NCBI GenBank assembly: GCA_963779845.1
Contig: CAVZZV010000006.1
Coordinates: 558,001-622,000, forward strand
Source of the DNA: CAVZZV01 sp963779845
GTDB lineage: Bacteria; Bacteroidota; Bacteroidia; Bacteroidales; GCA-2748055
DNA length: 64,000 nucleotides
Direction of reading: 5' to 3'
Notes under the pieces: model-generated
Told to the model about the DNA's origin: nothing
Seen by the model: only the letters and a program-made list of their open reading frames with translations
The model's database searches: none
Program-made: the position numbers and the translations under genes
Part shown: positions 17,039 to 26,892 of the stretch, in pieces
Layout of the letters: each line of letters starts with the position of its first letter
How positions within the stretch are numbered: the stretch's first letter is position 1

Positions 17039-17248
17039 CAAAAAACAAGCCAAAAAAGGTCTCTTTTCCGTGAGAATCCTTCTAAAAAAATATAAAGAGG
17101 GAAACCCCTATTCCTTTGCCACCTCCTTTAGGGGCATTTTTGTACTTATCAGAAGTTGATTAACTTTTTCAAAGATTATTATTAGATTTGTCAAACCATC
17201 TGCCAATTTGGAGTTTGGCATTCTTTCAACAACAAAAAAGTAAGATAA

Positions 17249-18676
17249 ATGAAACAAGAGCGAAGAGATTTTCTAAAAAATAGCCTGATGGCTACAGGTG
17301 CATTAACCATCTTGCCGGGTTCCGTAATTTTCGCCAATAAAACAGCCGACAATAAAAACAGGGTATTGCCAAGCAACAAAATTAACATGGCATTTTGTGG
17401 TATAGGAAACCGTGGAGGTCAAATCCTCAACGATTTTATGCAAACAGGGCTGGTAAACATGGTGGCCATGTGCGATGTGGATATGGGAGCGCCTCATACT
17501 TTGGCCAACATGAATAAATATCCCGATGTTCCTCGTTTCCAGGACTTCAGAAAAATGTTTGATAAAATGGCACCCAAAATTGACGCGGTGTGTGTTGGAA
17601 CCCCGGATTTCTCTCATTTTCCCATTTTAATCCTTGCCATGTCTTTGGGAATACACACCTATTCTGAAAAACCTCTTACCAGAACTTTTTATGAATCTGA
17701 GCTTCTCATGGCTGCAGAAAAAAAATATAAGGTGGTGACCCAAATGGGCAATCAGGGACACTCTGAAGCCAACTATTTTCAGTTTAAAGCATGGACTGAA
17801 GCCGGCATCATAAAAGATGTAACCCGCGTTACGGCTCACATGAACAGTCCACGACGCTGGCATGGATGGGACACAACGATCACTACCTTCCCGATAGCAC
17901 AACCCATTCCTGAAACCCTGGATTGGGATACCTGGTTATCGGCAGCTCAGTACCATAGTTACAATCCGGATTTCATCAACGGACAATGGCGCTGCTGGTA
18001 CGATTTTGGAATGGGTGCCCTGGGCGACTGGGGAGCTCATATAATAGACACAGTGCATGAGTTTCTCGATTTGGGATTGCCCTATGAAGTCAATCCCCTA
18101 AAAATAGATGGTTTTAACTCGCTGTTCTTTCCCCAGGCTTCAACCCTGGAATTTAAATTCCCTAAACGGCGAAAAATGCCCCCATTAACCATTACCTGGT
18201 ACGAAGGGGTAAACAACCTGCCTGATCTCCCTCAGGGTTTTGAGACTTCCGAACTGGATCCGGATATCCCGGCACCCAGCACGGGAAAAATTAATCCGGT
18301 TAAATTGAATCCCGGAAAAGAGATATACTCCAAAAGTTTAACTTTTAAAGGGGGATCACATGGGAGTACACTATCCATTATTCCAAAGGAGGCAGCGGAA
18401 GAGATGAAAAGTAAATTGCCGGAAGTACCCCTGAGCCCTTCCAATCATTTTGAAAATTTTGCCAAAGCTTGCATGGGACAAGAAAAAACACGCTCTCCCT
18501 TTAGCATATCCGGACCTTTGTCTCAGGTTTTTGTTTTGGGAACCATTGCACAGCGCCTGGGCATAAAAATCGAATTCGACAGGGACAAGAAAGAAATAAC
18601 CAATAATAAATTTGCCAATGCCCTTCTTGTGGGAACACCCCCACGAAAAGAATGGGAGGAATTCTATAAATTATAA
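17249..18676 (+). CDS. Gfo/Idh/MocA-family oxidoreductase with Tat signal
   Basis: A 475-residue NAD(P)-dependent sugar dehydrogenase-type protein. The N-terminus has a Tat motif (RRDFLK) and a hydrophobic stretch, so it should be exported folded. The Rossmann fold follows from about residue 45 (NMAFCGIGNRGGQIL), with CVGTPDFSHF and the family motif EKPLTR near 143. The C-terminal alpha/beta domain carries conserved-looking WRCWYDFGMGALGDWGAHI. Such exported members are common in polysaccharide clusters of Bacteroidota and Planctomycetes; the substrate cannot be told. It forms a likely operon with the TIM-barrel gene 27 nt downstream. Confidence 0.9.
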   Translation: MKQERRDFLKNSLMATGALTILPGSVIFANKTADNKNRVLPSNKINMAFCGIGNRGGQILNDFMQTGLVNMVAMCDVDMGAPHTLANMNKYPDVPRFQDFRKMFDKMAPKIDAVCVGTPDFSHFPILILAMSLGIHTYSEKPLTRTFYESELLMAAEKKYKVVTQMGNQGHSEANYFQFKAWTEAGIIKDVTRVTAHMNSPRRWHGWDTTITTFPIAQPIPETLDWDTWLSAAQYHSYNPDFINGQWRCWYDFGMGALGDWGAHIIDTVHEFLDLGLPYEVNPLKIDGFNSLFFPQASTLEFKFPKRRKMPPLTITWYEGVNNLPDLPQGFETSELDPDIPAPSTGKINPVKLNPGKEIYSKSLTFKGGSHGSTLSIIPKEAAEEMKSKLPEVPLSPSNHFENFAKACMGQEKTRSPFSISGPLSQVFVLGTIAQRLGIKIEFDRDKKEITNNKFANALLVGTPPRKEWEEFYKL

Positions 18677-18703
18677 AAATCAATCTTTCAAAAACTTATA
18701 GTC

Positions 18704-19543
18704 ATGAGAATCCTGTTCCGAATAGTCAGTTTTTTATTCATTTTCGCACAAATATCCCAGGCACAACCTGCAAAACGACCCGGCACTCAACCTCCGCCAG
18801 AGACAAATGAAAGCTTTAAACTCGGAATGGCCGGGTATACCTTTGCTAAGTTTGATCTTGATAAAACTCTGGAAACCTTAAAAAAGACGGATGTACATTA
18901 CCTGTGCATTAAAGATTTCCATTTACCTCTCTCCAGTACACCAGAAGAAATTCAAGCCTTCCATGCCAAACTTGCTGAATTTGACGTAACAGGTTACGGG
19001 GTGGGTCCGATTTATATGAAATCGGAGTCCCAGGTGGATCAGGCATTCGAATATGCTAAGCGGGTGGGTGTAAAAATTATCGTTGGAGTGCCTGATTACG
19101 ATTTATTGCCCTATGTAAGCAAAAAAGTTGCTGAATACGATATGAAATTCGCCATCCATTTGCATGGTCCCGACATCGCTACTTATCCTGATGCCGAAGA
19201 TGTCTGGATCCATGTGAAGGATTTAGACCCTCGTATGGGTATGTGCCTGGATATAGGCCATGACAAAAGAAATGGTAAAGATCCTGTTGCCGACCTGGAA
19301 AAATATCATTCCAGAGTATTTGATATTCATTTAAAAGATGTAACGGATGCCTCTAAATCAGGATATTCTGTTGAAGTAGGCCGTGGGATTATTGATATAC
19401 CCGGCTTCGTCAAAATGTTGAGAAAGGTTAATTATACCGGGGTGGTAAGTCTGGAGAATGAACGAAACATGAATGATCCGTTTATGGAAGTCGCAGAATC
19501 AATTGGTTATTTCCGGGGAGTAGTTGCTGCCACTAAGAAATAG
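18704..19543 (+). CDS. Sugar phosphate isomerase/epimerase-like TIM barrel, exported
   Basis: A 279-residue protein of the xylose isomerase-like TIM-barrel superfamily (AP endonuclease family 2 fold) with an N-terminal signal peptide (LFIFAQISQAQ). Seen are GMAGYTFAKFDLDKTLETLK, the metal-site-like MCLDIGHDKRNG near 178-189 and DIHLKDV near 207, and a late SLENE. Relatives isomerise or epimerise keto-sugars; paired with an exported Gfo/Idh/MocA dehydrogenase they may act on an oxidised sugar in the periplasm. Substrate unknown. A hairpin with a T run follows its stop codon. Confidence 0.85.
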   Translation: MRILFRIVSFLFIFAQISQAQPAKRPGTQPPPETNESFKLGMAGYTFAKFDLDKTLETLKKTDVHYLCIKDFHLPLSSTPEEIQAFHAKLAEFDVTGYGVGPIYMKSESQVDQAFEYAKRVGVKIIVGVPDYDLLPYVSKKVAEYDMKFAIHLHGPDIATYPDAEDVWIHVKDLDPRMGMCLDIGHDKRNGKDPVADLEKYHSRVFDIHLKDVTDASKSGYSVEVGRGIIDIPGFVKMLRKVNYTGVVSLENERNMNDPFMEVAESIGYFRGVVAATKK

Positions 19544-19557
19544 ATCAAATTAATGTG

Positions 19558-19577
19558 CTAATTCAGCATTAGTTTTT
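19558..19577 (+). terminator. Intrinsic terminator after the TIM-barrel gene
   Basis: CTAAT (19558-19562) and ATTAG (19568-19572) form a short stem with loop TCAGC, followed by TTTTT. It lies between two convergent genes and may serve the plus-strand gene. Confidence 0.5.
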
Positions 19578-19582
19578 AGCTT

Positions 19583-20461
19583 TTACTTTTTTATCCTTCG
19601 CAACTCAGATGGATTTCTTAATGTCTTTTCCTTGAAAATCCTGCTAAAATAATATACAGATTGAAATCCCAATTCATCTGCAATCTCCTTTATGGGCAAA
19701 TTAGTATTTATCAGAAGTTCCTTGGCCCGCATAATCTTTAATTGCAAGAGGTATTGTTTCGGAGAAATACCGGTATACTTCTTGAACATCTTTCTGAAAT
19801 AAGAATACCCGATACAGTGATCTGAAGCAATCTGAACGAAATCAAAATCCTTTTCGACATTATCGCGAAGAAGAAATCTTACATCATTGATAACCCCTTC
19901 AAGATGGGTGTCGTTAAATCCTTGCTGGGTCTTAAATGAAACAATGTATCCAAGCAGTTTAATGATCATTCCCGAAGCCACTAATTGGAAATTTGGCTTT
20001 TCCTCTTTCACTAAATTGAATATTTTGTAGTAGGTATCTATTAACTCCTCACGGGTATCGCAGTTTAAAACAGGTTTTTCTTTATTAAACCAGTTCATAG
20101 AGAATAAACGATCGGCAATCTCCCCTTCAAAGCCGATATAATTTTCCACCCATCCGGTTTTTCGCAGAGGTTTAAACCTGTGCCAAACATCGGGGAAAGT
20201 AATCATGAGGGTTCCCGGGCTAATCTTAAACTTACCAAAAGCATTCTCCAATACACCCTGACCCTCGGTAAAATAATGTAGCTGAAACTCATGTAATGTC
20301 CTTCCTTTGTCCCATTGAAAATTATATCCATTGGGATGACCAAGTTCCGGCAAAGGGTACTCCCTATTTTTGGGTATTCTCGCTTTGCCCGCAACCGTTA
20401 GGTGAAGTCCCCATTCGATATCGTCTTTACTTGCGGTTAGATATTTAAAAAAGTCGTCCAT
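19583..20461 (-). CDS. AraC-family transcriptional regulator
   Basis: A 292-residue regulator with an N-terminal cupin-like sensing domain (about 40-130, TLHEFQLHYFTEGQGVLENAFGKF-type) and a C-terminal pair of helix-turn-helices (about 195-290: DFVQIASDHCIGYSYFRKMFKKYTG and LPIKEIADELGFQSVYYFSRIFKEKT). Family members respond to sugars. It is divergent from the sulfatase cluster, separated by about 280 nt that should hold both promoters. It is the only sugar-type regulator in the window, so it is a candidate to control the sulfatase and rhamnose genes. Confidence 0.92.
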   Translation of the reverse strand: MDDFFKYLTASKDDIEWGLHLTVAGKARIPKNREYPLPELGHPNGYNFQWDKGRTLHEFQLHYFTEGQGVLENAFGKFKISPGTLMITFPDVWHRFKPLRKTGWVENYIGFEGEIADRLFSMNWFNKEKPVLNCDTREELIDTYYKIFNLVKEEKPNFQLVASGMIIKLLGYIVSFKTQQGFNDTHLEGVINDVRFLLRDNVEKDFDFVQIASDHCIGYSYFRKMFKKYTGISPKQYLLQLKIMRAKELLINTNLPIKEIADELGFQSVYYFSRIFKEKTLRNPSELRRIKK

Positions 20462-20702
20462 CGGATAAAAATTAGCAAAAATAAAGGAAAATTGTTGTGG
20501 TTAAAATTAAGAAAAAATTATGCAAATCAAAACAGAGGGAATTATATTGACCTCATGGTATTCACCCGAAAATCAGTTAAAAAGATATTATTCTCTAAAA
20601 AATAATTCCCAAAAGGGTTAATATCAAATAGTGTAAATAAAAGATCAATTCCTGCATTTTTAAAAAGCAGGTATTTCAGTATAATTACACCATTAATTTT
20701 AA

Positions 20703-20710
20703 TAAATTTG
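20703..20710 (+). promoter_or_regulatory. Candidate -7 box for the sulfatase cluster
   Basis: TAAATTTG fits the TAnnTTTG consensus and lies 32 nt before the ATG at 20743. A clear upstream TTTG box at the usual spacing is not evident. Confidence 0.35.
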
Positions 20711-20742
20711 CTATAAATAAGGAAAAATATAAATTATTGTAT

Positions 20743-22395
20743 ATGAAAAAAGGAGGATTATTTCTTTCCGGAATTACAATTTCCATGGCAGTGGCTTCAA
20801 TGCCTGTTCACGCTATGAATCCCGTTAACTCCCCCAGCCTTCCCAACATCGTTTTGATTTTAGCAGACGATATGGGATATTCAGATCTTGGATGCTATGG
20901 TGGTGAAATTAACACACCCAATTTGGACGAGCTTGCTTCAAAAGGTATACGCTTCACTCAATTTTATAATGCTGCCCGGTGCTGGCCAACCCGTAGTTCG
21001 TTAATGACAGGATATTATCCCCAACAGGTAAATGTAGACGGAGCAAAAGATGAATTTCCGAAGTGGGGCTATCTGCTTCCTCAACAACTGAAAAGAGCAC
21101 AGTACAAAGCGTATCATAGTGGTAAATGGCATGTGCGGAATGTTGAAAAGGTTGTGGCCGATGCCGGATTTGATCATTCATATCTGATTAATGACCATAA
21201 CAGACATTTCTCCCCCGAAGATCATTTGTTGGATGACCGGGAGCTACCCCCGGTAAATAGTAATAGTGGTTACTACTCTACTACGGCCATTGCCGATTAT
21301 TCGATCCAATTTCTTAAAGAACATCAGGAAAAGTTTTCCGGGACCCCCTTCTTTTTATTTACAGCCTTTATAGCTCCTCACTTTCCGCTTCAGGCACCCC
21401 AGAGTGACATTGATAAATACCGCTCCAGGTATGTTGAGGGATGGGAACAGCTTAAAAAGGAACGGTACGAACGACAAAAAAAACTCGGTTTTGACCTTGG
21501 GGAAAATTCCCCTTTTGAATATTATGTTACTGCTCCCTGGAGTTATTCCGAAGAAGAGTTAGCCGATTCCATTCCTGGTGAAATCCGTTTTGCCAGACCA
21601 TGGGATCAACTGACCCATGAAGAGCGATATCTGCAATCGATGAAGATGGCCATCCATGCAGCTATGGTGGACCGACTGGATCAGGAAGTAGGCAGAATTT
21701 TAAAACAGATTAAAAGCATGGGTGCAGAGGAGAATACCATCATTCTGTTTTTATCCGATAACGGTGCGAGTTCCGAACAAATTATCCGGGGCGAAGGTCA
21801 TGAAAAAGATGCCCTGTTGGGGTCAGGAAATTCCTACCTTTGCCTTGGCCCTGGATTTTCAACAGCCTCGAACACTCCTTTCCGCCGTCATAAATTCTGG
21901 ACACATGAGGGGGGTATCTCCACACCTTTCATTGTCTCCTGGCCCAACGGCATTAAAGCCCGGGGAGAATTTCGTCATTCCATGGGTCATGTTATCGATT
22001 TGCTTCCCACATTTCTGGAAATTGCCGGATTGGATCCTCTTTTGGAAAGAAATGGCTATAAAGCTCCCCCGCTACCCGGACAGAGTTTACTCCCGGTCTT
22101 CAAAGAGGACAAAGAAACCGAACGGGAGATTTACTTTAGCCACGAAGGAAACAATGCCCTTAGGCAGGGAAAATGGAAGGCGGTATATTCCTCGTACAAT
22201 GATCCTAAATGGCAGTTGTATAACATGGAGAATGATCGCACGGAATTGCATGACAAATCTTCCCCTTATCCTGAGAAAGTCAATGATCTGAAATATCCCT
22301 GGGTTAAATCTAATCAGTCTATGCTTGATAAGATGAAGACCCGATGGATGGAACTCGATTCATTATACCAGGTCCAGGGCAAGGCAGGCCTCTGA
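20743..22395 (+). CDS. Sulfatase 1 (type I, formylglycine-dependent)
   Basis: A 550-residue exported sulfatase of the alkaline-phosphatase superfamily. After a signal peptide come NIVLILADDMGYSDLGCYGG (metal-binding Asp pair) and the maturation motif CWPTR with Cys at residue 80 from this ATG; a maturase converts this Cys to formylglycine. A further metal-site motif is FLSDNGAS near 345, and HSGKWH near 125. Length is normal for arylsulfatase A-like enzymes. I chose ATG 20743 over the in-frame TTG at 20737. It resembles sulfatase 3 more than the others (shared GW..L....RR..QK.LG and ALVDRLDxExGRIL patterns). It probably removes sulfate from an algal-type polysaccharide; the maturase is not in the window. 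Confidence 0.93.
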   Translation: MKKGGLFLSGITISMAVASMPVHAMNPVNSPSLPNIVLILADDMGYSDLGCYGGEINTPNLDELASKGIRFTQFYNAARCWPTRSSLMTGYYPQQVNVDGAKDEFPKWGYLLPQQLKRAQYKAYHSGKWHVRNVEKVVADAGFDHSYLINDHNRHFSPEDHLLDDRELPPVNSNSGYYSTTAIADYSIQFLKEHQEKFSGTPFFLFTAFIAPHFPLQAPQSDIDKYRSRYVEGWEQLKKERYERQKKLGFDLGENSPFEYYVTAPWSYSEEELADSIPGEIRFARPWDQLTHEERYLQSMKMAIHAAMVDRLDQEVGRILKQIKSMGAEENTIILFLSDNGASSEQIIRGEGHEKDALLGSGNSYLCLGPGFSTASNTPFRRHKFWTHEGGISTPFIVSWPNGIKARGEFRHSMGHVIDLLPTFLEIAGLDPLLERNGYKAPPLPGQSLLPVFKEDKETEREIYFSHEGNNALRQGKWKAVYSSYNDPKWQLYNMENDRTELHDKSSPYPEKVNDLKYPWVKSNQSMLDKMKTRWMELDSLYQVQGKAGL

Positions 22396-22445
22396 TTAAG
22401 GCAAACCTTATAATTTAATCAGCGATATAAAGCAAAACGGCAGGA

Positions 22446-24908
22446 ATGGGCAACAATCATTTAAACAAATATCTGGTTCGGATAGCCCTATTTTTTTTAT
22501 CCGGATGGTTACTTTGTTCTGTAGATTGCCGTTTCTCTAATCACCTCCAAAATCCTCCGGTCAACCTTGAAAGCGGATTCCTGGATCCACCCCAAAGTGC
22601 TAAACCCCGTCTATGGTGGCATTGGATGAACGGCAATATTACCAGGGAAGGGATAAAAGCCGATCTTGAATGGATGGCAAGTGTCGGGATTGGAGGATTC
22701 ATGAATTTTGATGCAGGCCTGGAAACCCCTCAAATTGTGGAAAAAAGATTGATCTACATGACCCCTGAATGGAAAGAAGCTTTTCTCTTTACCACCCACC
22801 TGGCGGATTCCCTGGGACTAGAGATGTCCATTGCGGGATCGCCCGGATGGAGCGAAACAGGTGGCCCCTGGGTCACACCAGCCCAGGGTATGAAAAAAAT
22901 TGTCTGGTCCGAAGTCCGGGTCGAAGGAGGAAAGTCCTTTTCAGGTGTCCTTCCCCAACCTCCTGCCACTACCGGAAAATTTCAGAATATCGCACTCAGA
23001 ACTTCCGAAGGCTCCGCCCCCTTGCCTGAATATTACAAGGATGTGGCTGTTTTGGCCTTCAAGGTACCTGAAAATGAAATACCTTTGATGGAACTGGATC
23101 CAGTTATCACCTCCAGTGACAGCAAGTTGGATTTCAACCTGCTTTCAGATGGCGATCTTGGCAAAACCCTATTCTTACCGTCAGAGCCCAAAACGGGCTC
23201 ATGGATTGAATTTGAATTTAAAGAACCTCAAAAAATTGGCGCTGTTTCAATATCAGATGGAGGGGTTGGAGGGAGCTGCTGCTGGTCCTTACTTTCCGGT
23301 AGTGATGGCGAAACTTTTAAAGAAGTCATATCCATAATAAATGATGGGACACCCTATGGTTTCAACTCCCGAAGGGGAGGTTGTGGGCAGAATACCGTTT
23401 CTTTTCCTCCGGTCACCGCCCAATTCTTCCGCATTCAGTTTATTCCTGCGCCCTTCCGGGGCAATCCTAAAGGAACACATCTCTCAGAAATAACACTCTT
23501 CTCTTCTGTCATGGTTCACAGGTTTGAAGAAAAAGCCGGGTTTACAGCGGCTTATGGTGGCCTGTATAATGAAGAAACTCCACCCCCGCCCTATTCACAG
23601 GCCATAATTACCAATATTATAGATTTAAGTTTGAAAATGCAAGCGGATGGCACGCTCGAATGGAATCCTCCCCCGGGTAACTGGGTGGTGCAAAGGTTTG
23701 GTTACTCGCTGACAGGTGCAACCAACCATCCCGCTTCTCCCGAAGCGACAGGTCTTGAGGTGGATAAACTTAATGCGAAACATGTAAAATCTTATTTTGA
23801 AAATTATATCGGTCAATATAAGGAGGCCAGCGACGGCATGATAGGGCAAAAAGGGGTCCAATACATGATCATTGACAGCTGGGAAGCAGGGGTTCAAAAC
23901 TGGACTGATAATATGATTTCTGAGTTTTCCTCTTTACGGGGCTATGCCATTCTGCCGTGGTTACCCGTACTCACGGGACGGATTGTAGAAAGCGCAGAGG
24001 CAAGTGATAAATTTTTATGGGATTTTCGCCAAACAATTGGTGAACTTACCATTCGCAATCATTATGATCAGCTGACAAGCCTTCTCCATGAACAAAATAT
24101 GGGAAGCTATATTGAATCCCATGAGAGGACGAGGGCCTTCATTGGGGATGGCATGGAGGCGAAACGAAAAGCTGACATTCCTATGGGTGCATTCTGGACC
24201 CCACGGGAGGGGCCATCAGGCTCACTGGCTATCCGTGATGAAGCCGATGTACGTGAAACCGCCTCTTCAGCACATATTTACGGAAAGAAACTGGTTGCTG
24301 CGGAATCACTGACCTCAATCGGGAGTCCCTGGGCATGGTCCCCCGAGCTGTTAAAACCTACAGCTGACATGGAACTGGCAAGTGGAGTGAACCGTTTCGT
24401 AATCTCTGTTTCCGTTCACTCCCCCCCCAATGACCTCAACCCGGGACTTACTCTGGGACCTTACGGGCCCTGGTTAAACAGGCATGAAACATGGGCCGGA
24501 CAGGCTAAACCCTGGATCACTTATCTTGCGAGGAGTTCATATATGCTTCAGCAGGGAAAATTTATAGCCGATATTCTCTATTTTTATGGACAAGACAATA
24601 ATATTACTTCGCTATACGACCATCAACTTCCGGATATCCCCGAAGGTTATAATTATGACTTTGTAAACGAGGATGCATTAGTCAATCTGTTGCAGGTTGA
24701 CCACGGAAATATCCATACCCCCGATGGAATGAGCTATCGTGTTATTGCCCTTGATCCTAATAGCAGGTATATGACCTTAAGGGTTTTAAAAAAACTCAGC
24801 AAAATGGTTCATGATGGAGCCATAGTAGTAGGTCAAAAGCCCATTGAATCGCCCAGCCTCGGTGATGATATAAATGAATTTAAGGCTCTCGCGGATGAAC
24901 TTTTGTAA
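22446..24908 (+). CDS. GH106-type alpha-L-rhamnosidase-like protein, C-terminally truncated
   Basis: An 820-residue exported glycosidase-like protein. The start of the mature part, KPRLWWHWMNGNITREGIKAD followed by LEWMASVGIGGFMNFDAG, is the hallmark of GH106. A discoidin-like insert is seen near 230-350 and the catalytic-barrel part near 480-700 (YMIIDSWEAGVQNWT, SLTSIGSPW). GH106 members usually exceed 1000 residues; this one stops at FKALADELL, where relatives normally continue for some 200 residues. The next sulfatase starts 10 nt later, so a deletion probably removed the tail. Whether the product is active is uncertain. Confidence 0.85.
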   Translation: MGNNHLNKYLVRIALFFLSGWLLCSVDCRFSNHLQNPPVNLESGFLDPPQSAKPRLWWHWMNGNITREGIKADLEWMASVGIGGFMNFDAGLETPQIVEKRLIYMTPEWKEAFLFTTHLADSLGLEMSIAGSPGWSETGGPWVTPAQGMKKIVWSEVRVEGGKSFSGVLPQPPATTGKFQNIALRTSEGSAPLPEYYKDVAVLAFKVPENEIPLMELDPVITSSDSKLDFNLLSDGDLGKTLFLPSEPKTGSWIEFEFKEPQKIGAVSISDGGVGGSCCWSLLSGSDGETFKEVISIINDGTPYGFNSRRGGCGQNTVSFPPVTAQFFRIQFIPAPFRGNPKGTHLSEITLFSSVMVHRFEEKAGFTAAYGGLYNEETPPPPYSQAIITNIIDLSLKMQADGTLEWNPPPGNWVVQRFGYSLTGATNHPASPEATGLEVDKLNAKHVKSYFENYIGQYKEASDGMIGQKGVQYMIIDSWEAGVQNWTDNMISEFSSLRGYAILPWLPVLTGRIVESAEASDKFLWDFRQTIGELTIRNHYDQLTSLLHEQNMGSYIESHERTRAFIGDGMEAKRKADIPMGAFWTPREGPSGSLAIRDEADVRETASSAHIYGKKLVAAESLTSIGSPWAWSPELLKPTADMELASGVNRFVISVSVHSPPNDLNPGLTLGPYGPWLNRHETWAGQAKPWITYLARSSYMLQQGKFIADILYFYGQDNNITSLYDHQLPDIPEGYNYDFVNEDALVNLLQVDHGNIHTPDGMSYRVIALDPNSRYMTLRVLKKLSKMVHDGAIVVGQKPIESPSLGDDINEFKALADELL

Positions 24909-24918
24909 AATCCCCTAT

Positions 24919-26250
24919 ATGAAAAATATTCAAATCATCGTATTTCTTCTTGCCGGGGTTTACTTTTTCCCTTCCCTTCAGGGAAAGGGTATATCCCGGA
25001 AGGAGAAAGTCAATGTCATTTTTATACTGGCAGATGATCTGGGATATGAATGCCTTGGTTGTGATGGGGGATTGTCATACCAGACCCCCAACCTTAACAA
25101 AATGGCTGCAGAGGGTATGCGCTTTACCCATTGCTATTCACAGCCTCTTTGTACCCCTTCGAGGGTAAAACTAATGACCGGTAAATATAATTACCGTAAT
25201 TATGAAGGTTTTGAGTACCTGAATCCAAAAGAACGGACTTTTGGAAATGTCATGAAGGAAGCAGGTTACAAAACATGCATAACAGGCAAATGGCAATTGA
25301 ATGGAAATAACGGGAATGGAACTGACCATAAATCCTGGCCTGGATCGGATGATAAGAACAGGCCGCATACTTTCGGATTTGAGGAATATTGTCTATGGCA
25401 GTTAACAGCAAGAGAAAGTCGCTATTCAAATCCTCTCATAGAACAGAATGGAAAAACCCTCACGGGATTGGAAAATTCCTATGGCCCGGATATTTTTTGC
25501 CAATATGCGCTCGATTTTATCGACAGGAACAAAAAAGAGAATTTCTTTTTATATTATCCGATGGTACTGCCCCACTCTCCCTTTAGCCCCACGCCGGATT
25601 CAGAGGAATGGACTGACCCCTCAAAAAGGAATGTCCAAAAAAATTCCTATTTTGGAGGAATGGTGAACTACCTGGATAAAATTGTAGGGAAAATTATTAA
25701 AAAAGTAAATGAATCGGGAATATCTGACCATACCCTTATAATTTTTGCCGGAGATAATGGCACCAACAGCCGAATAATTTCTTTCACCAGGGAAGGCGAA
25801 TACAAGGGGGGGAAAGGAAAAACCTTTGATCCTGGTACCCATGTTCCCTTGATTTTATGGTGGCCCGGAAAAATAAAAGCTGCTTCGGTATATGAGGGAT
25901 TGATTGATTTTAGTGATTTCATGCCTACATTCGCTGAGATAGCAGGAATTACCACAGAGTCTGACGGTAAAAGCTTTTACCCGCTGCTTGTCCAACGGCC
26001 ATATTCTCCAAAAGAGGCCATTTTTGAACACTACGACCTAAGGCTCGGACCAGGGAAAAGCAGTTACCATGACCGCTTCGCCCGAACGAAAGAATATAAG
26101 TTATATCAGGATGGCCGTTTCTTTCATATCCCAACCGACAGGTTGGAAGAAGATCCGCTTCCTGAGGGTGGAAAATTCTCCTGGGAAGTAATGCAAATAC
26201 GGAGCCGACTTCAGGTAATCCTGGATGAGGCACCTGAATGGAAATTCTAA
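24919..26250 (+). CDS. Sulfatase 2 (type I, formylglycine-dependent)
   Basis: A 443-residue exported sulfatase with signal peptide (IVFLLAGVYFFPSLQG), metal-site stretch VNVIFILADDLGYECLGCDG and canonical maturation motif CTPSR with Cys at residue 78. The GDNGTNS motif near 275 and GKWQLNG near 130 complete the active-site pattern. It is shorter than the other sulfatases in this cluster. I chose ATG 24919; the longer frame from 24874 would overlap the GH106 gene and put a non-signal stretch in front of the signal peptide. It immediately follows the truncated GH106 gene. Confidence 0.92.
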   Translation: MKNIQIIVFLLAGVYFFPSLQGKGISRKEKVNVIFILADDLGYECLGCDGGLSYQTPNLNKMAAEGMRFTHCYSQPLCTPSRVKLMTGKYNYRNYEGFEYLNPKERTFGNVMKEAGYKTCITGKWQLNGNNGNGTDHKSWPGSDDKNRPHTFGFEEYCLWQLTARESRYSNPLIEQNGKTLTGLENSYGPDIFCQYALDFIDRNKKENFFLYYPMVLPHSPFSPTPDSEEWTDPSKRNVQKNSYFGGMVNYLDKIVGKIIKKVNESGISDHTLIIFAGDNGTNSRIISFTREGEYKGGKGKTFDPGTHVPLILWWPGKIKAASVYEGLIDFSDFMPTFAEIAGITTESDGKSFYPLLVQRPYSPKEAIFEHYDLRLGPGKSSYHDRFARTKEYKLYQDGRFFHIPTDRLEEDPLPEGGKFSWEVMQIRSRLQVILDEAPEWKF

Positions 26251-26282
26251 ATTACAGGAGAATTTTTCCCGGTTCTATAGGA

Positions 26283-26723
26283 ATGTTATTTAAAACCAAA
26301 ATTATGGAAGAGAGAGTCCCAGATCATCTAATGGAAACAGGAGAATCCTTTGAGCAAAAATATCAGCCGGTTCTTGATTTTGAAGGATGGAGGGTAGCCA
26401 TGTTAAGACACATGCCCGAAACTGATTACAAGCAACTCAGTAAAATGGAACGCCATCTTCAAACCAATGAGGTATTTATCCTTTCAGAAGGCTCGGCCCA
26501 TTTAATTATTGGCGAGAACGGGAAATCACCCGGTAAGATGTTCATCTTTCCAATGCGAAAGAATGTGGCGTATAATTTAAAAAAAGAGGTCTGGCATCAT
26601 GTTCTCATGTCGGAGGATGCACATATCATTCTCTTTGAAAGGACAGATACTACCGTGGAAAATACTGATTATTACAAGCTGACACAGGAAGAAATTAAAT
26701 TTGTGAACAACAACTTACTTTAA
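26283..26723 (+). CDS. Cupin-like small protein of unknown function
   Basis: About 146 residues, no signal peptide. The central part HLQTNEVFILSEGSAHLIIG followed by VWHHVLMSEDAHIILFE reads as a double-stranded beta-helix (cupin) fold, with His residues in places that could bind a metal. I do not recognise a specific family. A start at 26304 (MEERVPDHL) is equally possible. It lies in line with the sulfatases, overlapping nothing, and may handle a sugar acid or lactone released by the pathway; this is inference. Confidence 0.65.
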   Translation: MLFKTKIMEERVPDHLMETGESFEQKYQPVLDFEGWRVAMLRHMPETDYKQLSKMERHLQTNEVFILSEGSAHLIIGENGKSPGKMFIFPMRKNVAYNLKKEVWHHVLMSEDAHIILFERTDTTVENTDYYKLTQEEIKFVNNNLL

Positions 26724-26736
26724 ATAAATTAAAAAA

Positions 26737-26892
26737 ATGACAGGCAGGGAGAGATCTTTAAATGTTTTTGAGGGCAAATTGCCCGACAGAGTGCCTGTGA
26801 CCCTGTTCATTGTCGATCAGGGGCATTTTATTACCCAGATGTACCCCGGGGTAGAAAAAATTGAAATAATAAATATAGACCAAAATGTTTAA
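26737..26892 (+). pseudogene. N-terminal stub of a URO-D-family gene
   Basis: The 51-codon frame starts MTGRERSLNVFEGKLPDRVP and goes on VTLFIVDQGHFITQMYPGVE, the usual start of uroporphyrinogen decarboxylase-like/corrinoid methyltransferase proteins, then ends a few codons later. The remaining 300 or so residues are absent. The ATG of sulfatase 3 lies inside its last codons, so a deletion joined the two genes. A whole but different member of the family lies at 31302. Confidence 0.75.

Noticed and set aside
22754..23337. Several overlapping frames on both strands inside the GH106 gene
   Set aside because: They are shadows of the GH106 frame, which has clear family motifs throughout.
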